From positions 2,393,245-2,457,244 of the forward strand of contig NZ_CP037895.1 in the NCBI RefSeq assembly GCF_004634385.1: 64,000 nt of DNA, in the 5' to 3' direction. The notes below the pieces were generated by a model. That model saw nothing but the letters and a program-made list of their open reading frames with translations, ran no database searches and was not told the origin of the DNA. This document shows positions 25,211 through 33,358 of the stretch, piece after piece; the stretch's first letter is position 1, and each line of letters opens with the position of its first letter. The stretch is from Thermaerobacter sp. FW80. Its GTDB lineage: Bacteria > Bacillota > Sulfobacillia > Thermaerobacterales > Thermaerobacteraceae. The translations under genes were made by a program, and so were the position numbers.

Positions 25211-26221
25211 GTGGACCCAAAGTCCCAAGCCCAACTCCTCAAGGAGGCCTTCAGGAAGCCCCCGGGCCCGTGGGAGTGGTTGCTGGAGGGGTTAGCCTTT
25301 CTGGCGATGGCGGCCACCTGGGCCGTTGTTCTGGTGGCGTGGTCCCACCTACCCGACCAGATCCCCACCCACTTCGGCCTCGGCGGCGAACCCGACGCCT
25401 ACGGCCCGCGTCGCTCGCTGTTCCTCCTGGTGGGCGTCCAGCTGGCCATCTGGGTCGGGATGACGCTGCTCATCCTCCTGGTACCCCGCGGAACCATCAA
25501 CTGGCCTGGGGAGATCACGGAAACCAATGCGCAGCGCGTGGCCACGTCGATACGCGGCATGTTGCGGGGTATGAAGGCCTTCGTGGTCGTACTCCTCGGC
25601 TTCCTCGCGCTGGAGACGGTGCTCATCGGCCTTGGACGCCAAGCGAGGCTGGCCGATTGGCTCCTGCCAGTCGCGTTGATCTTGCCGCCCTTCATGCTGG
25701 CGGTCGGTCTGGCCTACGGCCTGTCGGGTCCGGAACCCGGCTACGGGCAGGGCACCGGGGGCAAGGGCGGAACTTCGGGGAACGCCGGGCGTCGATCCCC
25801 GGCGGTAGGCCAGCCCCGTCGAGGACGCCAGACCCTGTTCTGGAGCTTGGTGCTCCTGGCCCTGCTGGCGCTGGCCTCGTGGGCTCCCATCTGGATCGTG
25901 CAGGAGTGGGGATGGGCACCCGACCGATCCACCGCCCTGGCCGTCGGCACGATGATGGTGCTGGTGGGCCTTACCATGCCCTTCGTTCCGCCGAACCCGT
26001 GGATCGGGATCCGCACGTCGAGGACGCTCTCCGACAGGCGGGTGTGGGCGGAGACGCACCGGTTGAGCTCCCTGGTGTGGGTGGCCGGCGGGGTGCTGCT
26101 CGCAGCCATGGGAGTGGCCGGCTGGAACCCGCTGGTGGCCCTCATCGTCATCGTGGCGGCGGTCGTAGCCGTCTCGGCGGCCGTCTCCTACGCCGTGACC
26201 AAGCGGGTCCAGAGGCAGTGA
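25211..26221 (+). CDS. SdpI/DUF1648-family membrane protein
   Basis: 336 residues. The N-terminal half has the DUF1648 pattern HLPDQIPTHFGLGGEPDAYG after the first helix. The C-terminal half has the SdpI-type helix pair with NPWIGIRTSRTLSDRRVWAETHR. About eight membrane helices in all, with a Gly-rich cytoplasmic loop near the middle. In Bacillus subtilis SdpI gives immunity to the toxin SdpC and signals to a repressor. Other family members have no known role. GTG at 25211 is preferred, after GGGAGGGG, because the upstream extension is unlike the family. It is divergent from the ABC/ECF-sigma operon, so a shared envelope-stress or immunity role is possible but inferred. Confidence 0.8.
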   Translation: MDPKSQAQLLKEAFRKPPGPWEWLLEGLAFLAMAATWAVVLVAWSHLPDQIPTHFGLGGEPDAYGPRRSLFLLVGVQLAIWVGMTLLILLVPRGTINWPGEITETNAQRVATSIRGMLRGMKAFVVVLLGFLALETVLIGLGRQARLADWLLPVALILPPFMLAVGLAYGLSGPEPGYGQGTGGKGGTSGNAGRRSPAVGQPRRGRQTLFWSLVLLALLALASWAPIWIVQEWGWAPDRSTALAVGTMMVLVGLTMPFVPPNPWIGIRTSRTLSDRRVWAETHRLSSLVWVAGGVLLAAMGVAGWNPLVALIVIVAAVVAVSAAVSYAVTKRVQRQ

Positions 26222-26526
26222 CATCCCGGCCCGCGGAGGCTGGAGTGCACGCCACCAGCTGCCCCCGCGAGGCTTGCCTGAAGCGGCGGCCGGCCGCCAT
26301 TCCGACGACGGGTCCAGCACCGGGACGCATCCCCTCGCCGGGTCATCCCGTTCCCCGCGCACGTCCCCCAGGGAGACGGGGCGCCCGCCGGCTGAGCCAC
26401 CGCTGGGTGCCCTCGGACGGATCCATGCCCTGGTGCTGCGCGGCGGATCGATCCACCGCCTCCCCCGGGCCGGCCCATGGCGCAGGGCGGCGCCCTGCCG
26501 GCGCGCCCGTCCGGCCGCGGCCACGC
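26222..26526. other. Intergenic gap, nothing recognised
   Basis: About 305 bases between convergent genes (SdpI-like on plus, YgjP-like on minus). No clear hairpin with a T tract and no conserved frame was seen. Confidence 0.4.
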
Positions 26527-27450
26527 CTAGGGGAGAGGTCGCCCCATTCCCCGGTCGGCCGCCGAGGGCCCGATGGACCGGGCGGGCCGCAGCCACCCGG
26601 GCACGTAGCTCCACGCGCCGCGCAGTCGGCGCCGGTGCTCGGCGGCCCGGGGGTCGTGGCGGTGGACCAGCCGCCAGAAGGCCGGTCCGTGGTGGAGGTG
26701 CACCGTGTGGCAGAGTTCGTGGATCAGCACGTGCTCCACCAGCTCCGGCGGCAGGAACAGCAGCTTGAGGCTGAGCCGCACGTGGCCCGCGGCCGAGCAG
26801 CTCCCCCACCGGGTCTTGGGACATCCGACGGACGAACCGGCCAGCCGGAACCCGCGTTCCCGCGCCAGCCGCTCCAGCCAGGGCAGGAGGCCCGCCCGCG
26901 CCCGACCGGCCAGCCAGCGCCGCAGGAACGGGGCCCACCCCACCGGCCCCCGGCGCACCAGGGGTGCCGGGATCCAGACCTGGCCGGCCAGCGTCAGGCC
27001 GGCCGGCACCGACCGGGCGTCGGCGAGCCCGTCCGTCGCGGCCGGCCGTCCGCGGGCGGCGTCCACGCCCACCGCCCAAGCCTCGCCCAGGGCTCGCAGC
27101 AGCAGCCAGCGCGGCAGGCCGTCGTCCGCGTCGAGGGCCGCGTCGGGCAGGGCCCCGGCGCGCCGCGCCTGCTGCTCGAGCCGACGCCGCGCCCGCCGGA
27201 TCCAGGCCGCATGCTCGGCCACCACCTGGGGGATCCGCGGCAGGGCAAAGCCTCGCGGCACCACGACCACCAGGCCCTCGGCGGGGGACATCACCAGGCG
27301 CACCCGTCGGGCCCGGGCACTGACCCGCACCGTGTAGGGCGGGAGCGGGTCGACCCCCTGCCGCCGCAGCCCGTCGCCCTCCCCCGGCGGCCCGTCGCCC
27401 TCCCGCCGGGGCCTGCCACCGCACCGTCGGTCCCGCTGGGAAGCCTCCAT
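26527..27450 (-). CDS. YgjP-like zinc metallopeptidase (DUF45)
   Basis: 307 residues. The C-terminal domain carries the family signature: PKTRWGSCSAAGHVRLSLKL, then HVLIHELCHTVHLHHGPAFW, with the HExxH-type HELCH zinc site and a third His ten residues later. Members are small cytoplasmic proteases of uncertain role. In some species they sit beside restriction genes, but here the neighbours are a cupredoxin and an SdpI-like gene. The N-terminal 40 residues are Arg/Gly-rich, and the ATG at 27448-27450 has only a weak ribosome-binding site. A later GTG (at VRVSARARR) is possible. A dispersed 12-mer copy lies inside the gene and encodes Gly-Ser-Ser. Confidence 0.8.
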   Translation of the reverse strand: MEASQRDRRCGGRPRREGDGPPGEGDGLRRQGVDPLPPYTVRVSARARRVRLVMSPAEGLVVVVPRGFALPRIPQVVAEHAAWIRRARRRLEQQARRAGALPDAALDADDGLPRWLLLRALGEAWAVGVDAARGRPAATDGLADARSVPAGLTLAGQVWIPAPLVRRGPVGWAPFLRRWLAGRARAGLLPWLERLARERGFRLAGSSVGCPKTRWGSCSAAGHVRLSLKLLFLPPELVEHVLIHELCHTVHLHHGPAFWRLVHRHDPRAAEHRRRLRGAWSYVPGWLRPARSIGPSAADRGMGRPLP

Positions 27451-27654
27451 CCCCTGGATCGCCCCCTTGCCCGGGCCGGGCGGGGCGCCCCACCCGGCCC
27501 GCGGGCACCCCGCCCGGGCAGGCGGCGGCGCCGTCGGCCATCGCCTCGGTCCCCTGGTTCGCGCCCTGCCTCTCCCCTCCTTGTGGACAACCGGCTGCCC
27601 GGGGGGCCCGCGGGCCCGGGAGGACGCCGCAGCCGCCGGTGCGGACGAACGACG

Positions 27655-27700
27655 CGGGTCCGGGGGCGTCGGCTCGCGGGAGCCGACGCCCCCGGACCCG
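27655..27700. other. Perfect 20-bp-stem hairpin between divergent genes
   Basis: Arms 27655-27674 and 27681-27700 are exact reverse complements around the loop CGCGGG. The flanking genes diverge, so this is not a normal end-of-gene terminator. It lies 120 bases upstream of the cupredoxin start and could be an upstream terminator, an operator or a leader structure. Confidence 0.6.
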
Positions 27701-27822
27701 GCGCATGGGACGGGACGGCGGTGGCATACATTGGTCGCGGGATGGGGCGGGCGGGGAGCGCCGGGGAAATCGCGGTCGACGGTCGTGGAGCCGCCCGCCG
27801 TCCGTCCCCGGGAGGTGCCACC

Positions 27823-28272
27823 GTGTCCGAGGGGTCCCCCGGTGCGGCCGCCCGCTCGGTCCTCGCCCTGCTGGTCTCGGCCGCCCTGCTGGCCGGCGCC
27901 CTGGGACTGCGCGCCCGCCCTGCGGAGCGGGGGGAGCGAGGAGCCGTGGCGGGCGTCGCCGCGATGTCCGGCCGACCCGTGGCCGATCGCGTCATCCGCC
28001 TGACCGAATACGCCTACGAGCCGGCGGTCATCGAGGTCCGGCAGGGCACGCGCTTGCGCCTGACCCTCATCAACGCCGGTCGGGAGGAGCACGAGCTGGA
28101 GATCGCGGGCTACGGCCTCGAGGTGGCGGGGCTGCGGCCCGGCACCCGCGTGCGCCTGATCTTCAACGCCGACCGTCCAGGCCGGTTCGAGCTCGCCTGC
28201 CACATGCCCGGCCACTACGAGAAGGGGATGCGCGGCGTGCTGGTGGTGCACCCCGTCGAGGGGACGCGGTGA
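27823..28272 (+). CDS. Exported cupredoxin (plastocyanin-like blue copper protein)
   Basis: 149 residues. GTG at 27823 follows GGGAGGTGCCACC. Residues 10-35 (ARSVLALLVSAALLAGALGL) are a signal anchor, and the rest is a single cupredoxin domain. The type-1 copper ligands are visible as His in REEHELEIAGYG and the cluster ACHMPGHYEKGM, giving Cys, His and Met. It should carry electrons or buffer copper outside the membrane. No terminal oxidase genes are adjacent, so the partner is unknown. The C-terminus ends right after the fold (GVLVVHPVEGTR). Confidence 0.85.
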   Translation: MSEGSPGAAARSVLALLVSAALLAGALGLRARPAERGERGAVAGVAAMSGRPVADRVIRLTEYAYEPAVIEVRQGTRLRLTLINAGREEHELEIAGYGLEVAGLRPGTRVRLIFNADRPGRFELACHMPGHYEKGMRGVLVVHPVEGTR

Positions 28273-28573
28273 GAACGGGCGCCCCGGGCCGGCCGGCGCC
28301 TCGCCGGGCCGGCGGACCCGGCCGCGGGAGGCCGCCGACGCGGCGGTGCTGCGACCCGGGAAGCGGTACGTGGCGGGCCGGGCGGGGAGCGAGGTCCGAA
28401 GGAGGCCCGGGGATGGTCGTCCCGCAGCGGCCGGGCCCCGCGGCGAGGACCCGCGGGCGCGCCGGAGGGGGCGGGGCTGCGCGGAGCGTCGCCATGGCCG
28501 GCCCCTTGCGCAGGCGGCGGGGACGAGCCAGGCGACGCCGCAGCGTGGTATGGTGTTCCCGGGAGGAACGCCC
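28273..28573 (+). other. Gap between cupredoxin gene and birA
   Basis: About 300 very G+C-rich bases. Near the right end GGTATGGTG (about 28546-28554) is a weak -10-like sequence, and GGGAGGAACG at 28561 is the birA ribosome-binding site. No terminator or gene was recognised. Confidence 0.35.
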
Positions 28574-29749
28574 ATGCACGCTGCCGAGCCCCTGTCCCAG
28601 GCCCGGGCCCGCACCCGCGTCCTGGCCGCCCTGCTGGCCGCCGGCGGCCGGCCCGTCTCCGGCGCGGCCCTGGCGGAATCCCTGGGGGTGACCCGCACCG
28701 CGCTCTGGAAGCACATCGAGGCCCTGCGCCGGCTGGGTTGGCCCATCGCCGCCCGGCCCCATCGGGGCTACACCCTCGATCCCCAGGCCGCGTCGCGGAT
28801 GACGGCCCACCGGTTCGTCCCGGAGCTGCTGGAGGCCCGGCGCCTGGGCTGCCGCCTCGGGCACACCGTCCACTGGCTGGAGGAGGTCGGGTCGACCAAC
28901 GACGTGGCCCGCCGCCTGGCGGAGGCGGGCGCCGCGGAGGGCACGGTGGTCCTGGCCGGGCGCCAGCGGGCCGGGCGCGGCCGGTTGCGCCGGTGGTGGT
29001 GGAGCCCGCTGGGCGGGCTGTGGATGTCGGTGATCCTGCGGCCGACCCTGCCCCCGGAGCGACTGTCCCTGCTCACCCTCGCCGCGGCCGCTGCCGTCGC
29101 CGAGGCCGTGGAAGGCCAGGCGGAGCGCCCGGTGGCCCTGAAGTGGCCCAACGACGTGCTGATCGACAACCGCAAGGTCGCGGGCATCCTGCTGGAGAGC
29201 GTCGCCCACCCCGACGGGGCGGAGTACGTGGTGGCGGGCATCGGCGTCAACCTGGACGTCGAGGGGGAGCCCGTGCCCGCCGAGCTGGAGGGCCGTCTCA
29301 CGTGGCTCGCCCGGGAGGCGCCGCGACCCGTCAGCCGCAACGACCTGGCCGAGGCCATCCTCGAGCGCCTCGAAGCGCGGTACGGGCAGCTGCACCAGGA
29401 GGGGGCCGAGCCCGTGCTGGCCGCCTGGCGCGCCCGGGCCGCCTGGCTCGGCGAGCCCGTCCGCGTCACGCTGCCGACCGGCGAGGTGGTGGGCATCGCC
29501 CTGGACGTCGCCGCCGACGGCGCCCTGGTGGTCGAGCAGGCCGACGGCCGGCGTCGGCGGGTGCTGGCGGGGGACGTCCAGCGCCTGCGGCCCGCGGAGG
29601 CCGCAGGCGTGCGGCCCGTGGAGGCGGGCGCGCGGCCCGCGGAGGCGGGCGTGCGGCCGGCGGAGGCCGCGGGCGTGCGGCCCGCGGAGGGCGCGGGCGG
29701 CAGCACCGCGACCTCGCCGGGTGCGCCGCGGGGGGACGGGGCGCCGTGA
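28574..29749 (+). CDS. birA: Bifunctional biotin-protein ligase / biotin repressor
   Basis: 391 residues. An N-terminal winged helix (SGAALAESLGVTRTALWKHI) allows operator binding. The ligase domain has the biotinyl-AMP loop GRQRAGRGRLRRWWWSP, the KWPNDVLIDNRKVAGILLE core and the GIGVNLD strand. An SH3-like C-terminal domain (GEVVGIALDVAADGALVVE) follows. It joins biotin to carboxylase carrier proteins and, as group II BirA, can repress biotin genes. No biotin genes are adjacent. After the SH3 domain comes a tail of about 60 residues made of tandem RPAEAGV-like repeats, encoded by a minisatellite. The ATG at 28574 follows GGGAGG. The stop overlaps the sfsA start by four bases. Confidence 0.92.
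   Translation: MHAAEPLSQARARTRVLAALLAAGGRPVSGAALAESLGVTRTALWKHIEALRRLGWPIAARPHRGYTLDPQAASRMTAHRFVPELLEARRLGCRLGHTVHWLEEVGSTNDVARRLAEAGAAEGTVVLAGRQRAGRGRLRRWWWSPLGGLWMSVILRPTLPPERLSLLTLAAAAAVAEAVEGQAERPVALKWPNDVLIDNRKVAGILLESVAHPDGAEYVVAGIGVNLDVEGEPVPAELEGRLTWLAREAPRPVSRNDLAEAILERLEARYGQLHQEGAEPVLAAWRARAAWLGEPVRVTLPTGEVVGIALDVAADGALVVEQADGRRRRVLAGDVQRLRPAEAAGVRPVEAGARPAEAGVRPAEAAGVRPAEGAGGSTATSPGAPRGDGAP
29587..29700 (+). repeat. Minisatellite in the 3' end of birA
   Basis: Five imperfect tandem copies of a 21-24 bp unit (consensus GTGCGGCCCGCGGAGGCGG) encode (A)GVRPAEA-type repeats beyond the conserved SH3-like domain. The unit length is a multiple of three, so copy-number change would keep the frame. 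Confidence 0.75.
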
Positions 29750-30684
29750 CCGGCGGGCAGCCGGGGGTGTCGGCATCGTCGCCCCCGGCGCCGGTGACGG
29801 TGGCCTGGCCCCAGCCGCTGGTGCCGGTGATCGTCCTCGGCCGGCTGAACCGCTTCGCCGTCGCCGCCCTGCCGGAGGCGGAGGTGCCCGACCGCGCTCC
29901 CGCGCCGGTCCCGCCGGCCGGCGGGACCGGCGCGCCGGCCGCCTCCGAGGCGGTGGGGGGCCGCGACGGCGCGGACCGGGACCGGCCGCTGCGCCTGCAC
30001 CTGCCCAATTCGGGCCGCATGGCCGAACTGCTCGCACCGGGCACCCGCGGCCTCGCCCGGCTGGCGGCCGGCGACCCGCACCGGCGCACGGCCGGCGAGC
30101 TCCTCCTCGTCGCCTACCGCGGCCGCTGGGTCTCCGTGGACGCCCGCATGCCGAACCGGCTCTTCCTCGCGGCCCTGCGCGCCCGCGCCCTGCCGCCCTT
30201 CGCCGCCTACCGCCGTTGGCAGGCGGAGGTCCCCTGGGGCCGCGGCCGCCTGGACTTCCGCCTCGAGGACGCGGACCCGCCCGCCCCGCCCTGCCTGGTG
30301 GAGACCAAGTCCTGCAACCTGGTGGAGGGCGGCACCGCCCTCTTCCCCGACGCACCCACCGCCCGCGGCAGCCGGCACCTCGACGCGATGGCGGCCGCCG
30401 TCCGCCAGGGCTGGCGGGCGGCGGTGGTCTGGTTCGTCCAGCGGGACGACGCGGTGCGCCTCGCCCCCCACTCCACGGCCGATCCGGCCTTCGCCGCCGC
30501 CCTGGCCCGGGCCCGGGCGGCCGGCGTCGAGGCCTACGCCTACCGCTGCCGCGTGACCCCGGCGGCCATCGCGGTGCTCGACGCCATCCCGGTGCTCACC
30601 GCGCCGGTCGTTCAGGGCGACCCCTCGCCCTCGGCGTCGCCCGGTGCGGCGATGCGGTCGGAGCGGCGTTCCTCCTTGAGATAG
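29746..30684 (+). CDS. sfsA: SfsA family protein (sugar fermentation stimulation, nuclease-like)
   Basis: 312 residues, longer than the usual 230-240. The family motifs are present: HLPNSGRMAELLAPG, the VDARMPNRL segment, GRGRLDFRL followed by LVETKSCNLVEGGTALFPDA (PD-(D/E)xK-like core), and GSRHLDAMAAAVRQGW. The role is unsettled: E. coli SfsA was described as a maltose-gene activator, while the fold suggests DNA cleavage or binding. The extra length comes from an Ala/Gly/Pro-rich insert (about 29880-29990) and about 25 residues at the C-terminus. GTG at 29746 overlaps the birA stop. The 3' end overlaps the convergent rpiR-type gene by 73 bases. Confidence 0.88.
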   Translation: MTGGQPGVSASSPPAPVTVAWPQPLVPVIVLGRLNRFAVAALPEAEVPDRAPAPVPPAGGTGAPAASEAVGGRDGADRDRPLRLHLPNSGRMAELLAPGTRGLARLAAGDPHRRTAGELLLVAYRGRWVSVDARMPNRLFLAALRARALPPFAAYRRWQAEVPWGRGRLDFRLEDADPPAPPCLVETKSCNLVEGGTALFPDAPTARGSRHLDAMAAAVRQGWRAAVVWFVQRDDAVRLAPHSTADPAFAAALARARAAGVEAYAYRCRVTPAAIAVLDAIPVLTAPVVQGDPSPSASPGAAMRSERRSSLR

Positions 30685-31520
30685 GTGCCCTGACGGTCCC
30701 AGATGTCCTCGAGTTCCCGCAAGGCCGCCCGGACCCGGTCGGGCTGGGCCAGGGCCACCGCCGTGATCAGGGCGTTGATCAGGCTCAGGGGCGCCACCAG
30801 CGAGTCGGCGAAGGACGGCGACTCCGACCGCGCGGGGAGGACGATGCGGGCGTCTTCCACCAGCGGCGAGACCACGCTGTCGGTGATCAGGATGGTGCGG
30901 GCACCCCGCCGGGCCGCCAGGCGGAAGGCGTCGGCCGTCGCCCGGGCGTACCGCGGGAAGGTGATGCCCACCACCACGTCCTCGGGTCCGACGGCCATCA
31001 GCTCCTCCAGCACCGTGCCCGCCTGGGTGAGGGTGCGGGCGTTGCGCAGCATCAGCTGCAGGTAGTAGCCCAGGTAGTGGGCCAGGGCGGCGGCGCTGCG
31101 GTGGCCGACCACGTAGATCGTCCGGGCCCCCTGCAGCGCGGTCACCGCCTCGCCGAAGCGGTCCCGCGGCAGGGAGGCCAGGGCCGCCCGGATGTTCTCC
31201 ATGTCGGTGCGCAACACGGTGTCGAGGATGGTCTCGGCCCGTTCGCCGCGTTCCTCCGCCAGCACGAGGCGATCGGCGGCCGAGAGGCGGGCCCGCAGCT
31301 CCTCCTGCAGGTCCCGCTGCAGCTCGGGGTAGCCACTGTAGCCCAGGGCGATGGCGAACCGCACCACCGTGGACTCGCTGACGCCCACGGCCGCCCCCAG
31401 CCGCGCCGCCGTCATGAAGGCCGCCCGGGGCTCGTTCTGCAGGATGAACTCGGCCAGCTGGCGCTGGGCTCGGCTCAACCGGCCAGCCTGCTTGCGCAGC
31501 CGTTCGGCAAAGCTTGCCAT
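30612..31520 (-). CDS. RpiR-family transcriptional regulator (HTH + SIS domains)
   Basis: 302 residues. Residues 1-80 form the RpiR helix-turn-helix (GAAVGVSESTVVRFAIALGY). A SIS sugar-phosphate-binding domain follows from about residue 130 (TIYVVGHRSAAALAHYLGYY, later VVVGITFPRYARATADAFRL). Such proteins sense phosphosugars or related metabolites and control catabolic genes. The ATG at 31518-31520 follows GGGAGGCGG. It lies just downstream of glutamate dehydrogenase on the same strand with a 77-base gap, so it may be co-transcribed and could regulate that gene or a sugar locus outside the window. Its last 24 codons overlap sfsA on the other strand. Confidence 0.88.
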   Translation of the reverse strand: MASFAERLRKQAGRLSRAQRQLAEFILQNEPRAAFMTAARLGAAVGVSESTVVRFAIALGYSGYPELQRDLQEELRARLSAADRLVLAEERGERAETILDTVLRTDMENIRAALASLPRDRFGEAVTALQGARTIYVVGHRSAAALAHYLGYYLQLMLRNARTLTQAGTVLEELMAVGPEDVVVGITFPRYARATADAFRLAARRGARTILITDSVVSPLVEDARIVLPARSESPSFADSLVAPLSLINALITAVALAQPDRVRAALRELEDIWDRQGTYLKEERRSDRIAAPGDAEGEGSP

Positions 31521-31597
31521 GACCGCCTCCCAACGCGGCGGGGCCGGCCCGGAGCGGGCCGGCCCCGCCCGATTCCCGTCCGTCCCCTCCCCCGACC

Positions 31598-32932
31598 TTA
31601 CACCGACGCCGCCGGCTCGCCGAAGACGTCGACGGCGGCCTCCGCCGGCTCCGGCTGCGGCACGTGGTGGTAGTCGGTGGCGGGAACCCAGCCGCGGGCG
31701 ATCATCGCCTCGGCCAACCGGTCGACGGCCACCATGTAGGCGGCCAGCCGCATCGGCACCGACTCCTCCACGTGGCAGCGGTACACCGCCTTGAACGCGC
31801 CCACCATCAGCCGCTCCAGCTGGCGGACCACCTGTTCCTCCGACCAGTAGTACTGCATCAGGTTCTGGACCCATTCGAAGTACGAGACCGTCACGCCGCC
31901 GGCGTTGGCCAGGATGTCGGGCAGGACGAACACGCCGCGCCGGTAGAGGATCTCGTCGGCTTCCGGGGTGGTGGGGCCGTTGGCGCCCTCCGCCACGATG
32001 CGGGCCCGGATGTGGGGCGCGTTCTCCTCGGTGATCACGTTCTCCAGGGCCGCGGGGACCAGCACGTCCACCGGCAGGCGGAAGAGGGCCTCGTTGTCGA
32101 TGGGCTGGCCGCCCGGGAAGCCGCGCACCGTGCCGTTCTGGCGTCCGTAGGCGAACAGGGCCTCGACGTCGAGCCCGTCGGGGTTGTACACGCCGCCATA
32201 GGCGTCCACCACCGCCACCACGCGCGTGCCGGCGCGGTGCAGGTGGCGGGCCACCCAGCTGCCCACCTTGCCGAACCCCTGGATGGCGGCGGTCATGCGG
32301 TGCATGTCCAGCCCCAGGACGCGCGCAGCCTCGCGGATGACGATGACCACGCCCCGGCCCGTGGCCTCCCCGCGCCCGCGGGAGCCGCCCAGCACCACGG
32401 GCTTGCCGGTGATCACCGCCGGGTTCGGATGGCCGGTGAGGCGGGAGAACTCGTCCAGCATCCAGCCCATGACCTGGTCGGACGTGTTGACGTCCGGCGC
32501 CGGGATGTCGCGGTCCGGCCCGATGAACCCGGCCAGCGCCCGGATGTAGCCGCGGCTGAGTTCCTCCAGCTCGCGGCGGGACAGCTCCCGGGGGTCGCAG
32601 ACCACGCCCCCCTTGGCACCGCCATAGGGCAGACCGAGGAGCGCACACTTGCAGGTCATCCAGATGGCCAGCGCCTTGATCTCGTCCAGGTCGACGCGGG
32701 GGTGGAAGCGGATGCCTCCCTTGGTGGGACCCAGGACGTCGCAATGCTGGGCGCGGTAGCCCTTGAACAGCTTGAGCCGGCCGTTGTCCATCCGCACCGG
32801 GATGGAGACCTCGATCACGCGGGCCGGCTCCTTGAGCAGCTCGTAGACGTCGGGACCCAGTCCCAGCCGGTCGACGACGGCGGCCAGCTGGCGCTGGGCA
32901 GCCCGAAGGGGCGAGTGGTTCGCCTCCGGCAT
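31598..32932 (-). CDS. gdhA: Glutamate dehydrogenase (Glu/Leu/Phe/Val dehydrogenase family)
   Basis: 444 residues. It interconverts glutamate and 2-oxoglutarate plus ammonia. The catalytic lysines are in GPTKGGIRFHP and LPYGGAKGGVVCDP, with the Asp loop DIPAPDVNTSDQVMGWM. The Rossmann motif is IQGFGKVGSWVARHL and the C-terminus has DILANAGGVTVSYFEWVQN. Length and motifs fit hexameric bacterial GDH; coenzyme preference cannot be stated safely. The ATG at 32930-32932 follows GAGGGGG. A TATAAT-containing promoter lies about 320 bases upstream, which gives a long 5' leader. A GTG-type start further upstream was rejected because the extra residues are not family-like. Confidence 0.93.
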   Translation of the reverse strand: MPEANHSPLRAAQRQLAAVVDRLGLGPDVYELLKEPARVIEVSIPVRMDNGRLKLFKGYRAQHCDVLGPTKGGIRFHPRVDLDEIKALAIWMTCKCALLGLPYGGAKGGVVCDPRELSRRELEELSRGYIRALAGFIGPDRDIPAPDVNTSDQVMGWMLDEFSRLTGHPNPAVITGKPVVLGGSRGRGEATGRGVVIVIREAARVLGLDMHRMTAAIQGFGKVGSWVARHLHRAGTRVVAVVDAYGGVYNPDGLDVEALFAYGRQNGTVRGFPGGQPIDNEALFRLPVDVLVPAALENVITEENAPHIRARIVAEGANGPTTPEADEILYRRGVFVLPDILANAGGVTVSYFEWVQNLMQYYWSEEQVVRQLERLMVGAFKAVYRCHVEESVPMRLAAYMVAVDRLAEAMIARGWVPATDYHHVPQPEPAEAAVDVFGEPAASV

Positions 32933-33358
32933 GGCGCGTCGTTCCCCCTCGCGGGCGTCGGGCCTCGACCGGCCAGGGCGCCGGCGGGGAGCCCGGGCCT
33001 GCGCGACGGGTCCCGTCGGCGTCGACCGCCCTCGCCCGGCCCTACCCGGGCGAAGCCAGCTGGCGCCCGACCACCGCCGCACCCCGTCGCCATCCCCGCC
33101 GCCCTCCGGTCGACGGGAAGCGCCCCCGTTGCGGCCCGCCACCCGCCCAAGCCGTGGTGGGAACCGCTGCCCTCGACACCACCGGTATGCCGGTGGCCTG
33201 CAGACCGGTTCGTACGGGCAGCAACGTGGAGCAAGTCTTCCGTCCAGCATTATACGTCGTTGCAGGATCGCCGTCACGACGGCGGATCGATCTCCCGCGA
33301 GCCCGCCGGCGGCGGCCAGGAGATCGCGTCCGGGCCGCCGAACCAGGGAGCGGAATCC
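32933..33358. other. Divergent control region between gdhA and the acyl-CoA synthetase gene
   Basis: About 425 bases holding the minus-strand gdhA promoter and a perfect 18-bp palindrome, CCACCGGTATGCCGGTGG (33179-33196), in the gdhA leader. No known riboswitch consensus was recognised in the leader. No clear plus-strand promoter was found, although GGGAG at 33347-33351 is a plausible ribosome-binding site for the synthetase gene. Confidence 0.5.
33249..33277 (-). promoter_or_regulatory. Sigma-A-type promoter reading towards gdhA
   Basis: Minus strand: GTGACG (33272-33277, four of six matches to TTGACA), 17 bases, then a perfect TATAAT (33249-33254). It stands out in an A+T-richer spot of about 25 bases. 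Confidence 0.6.
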
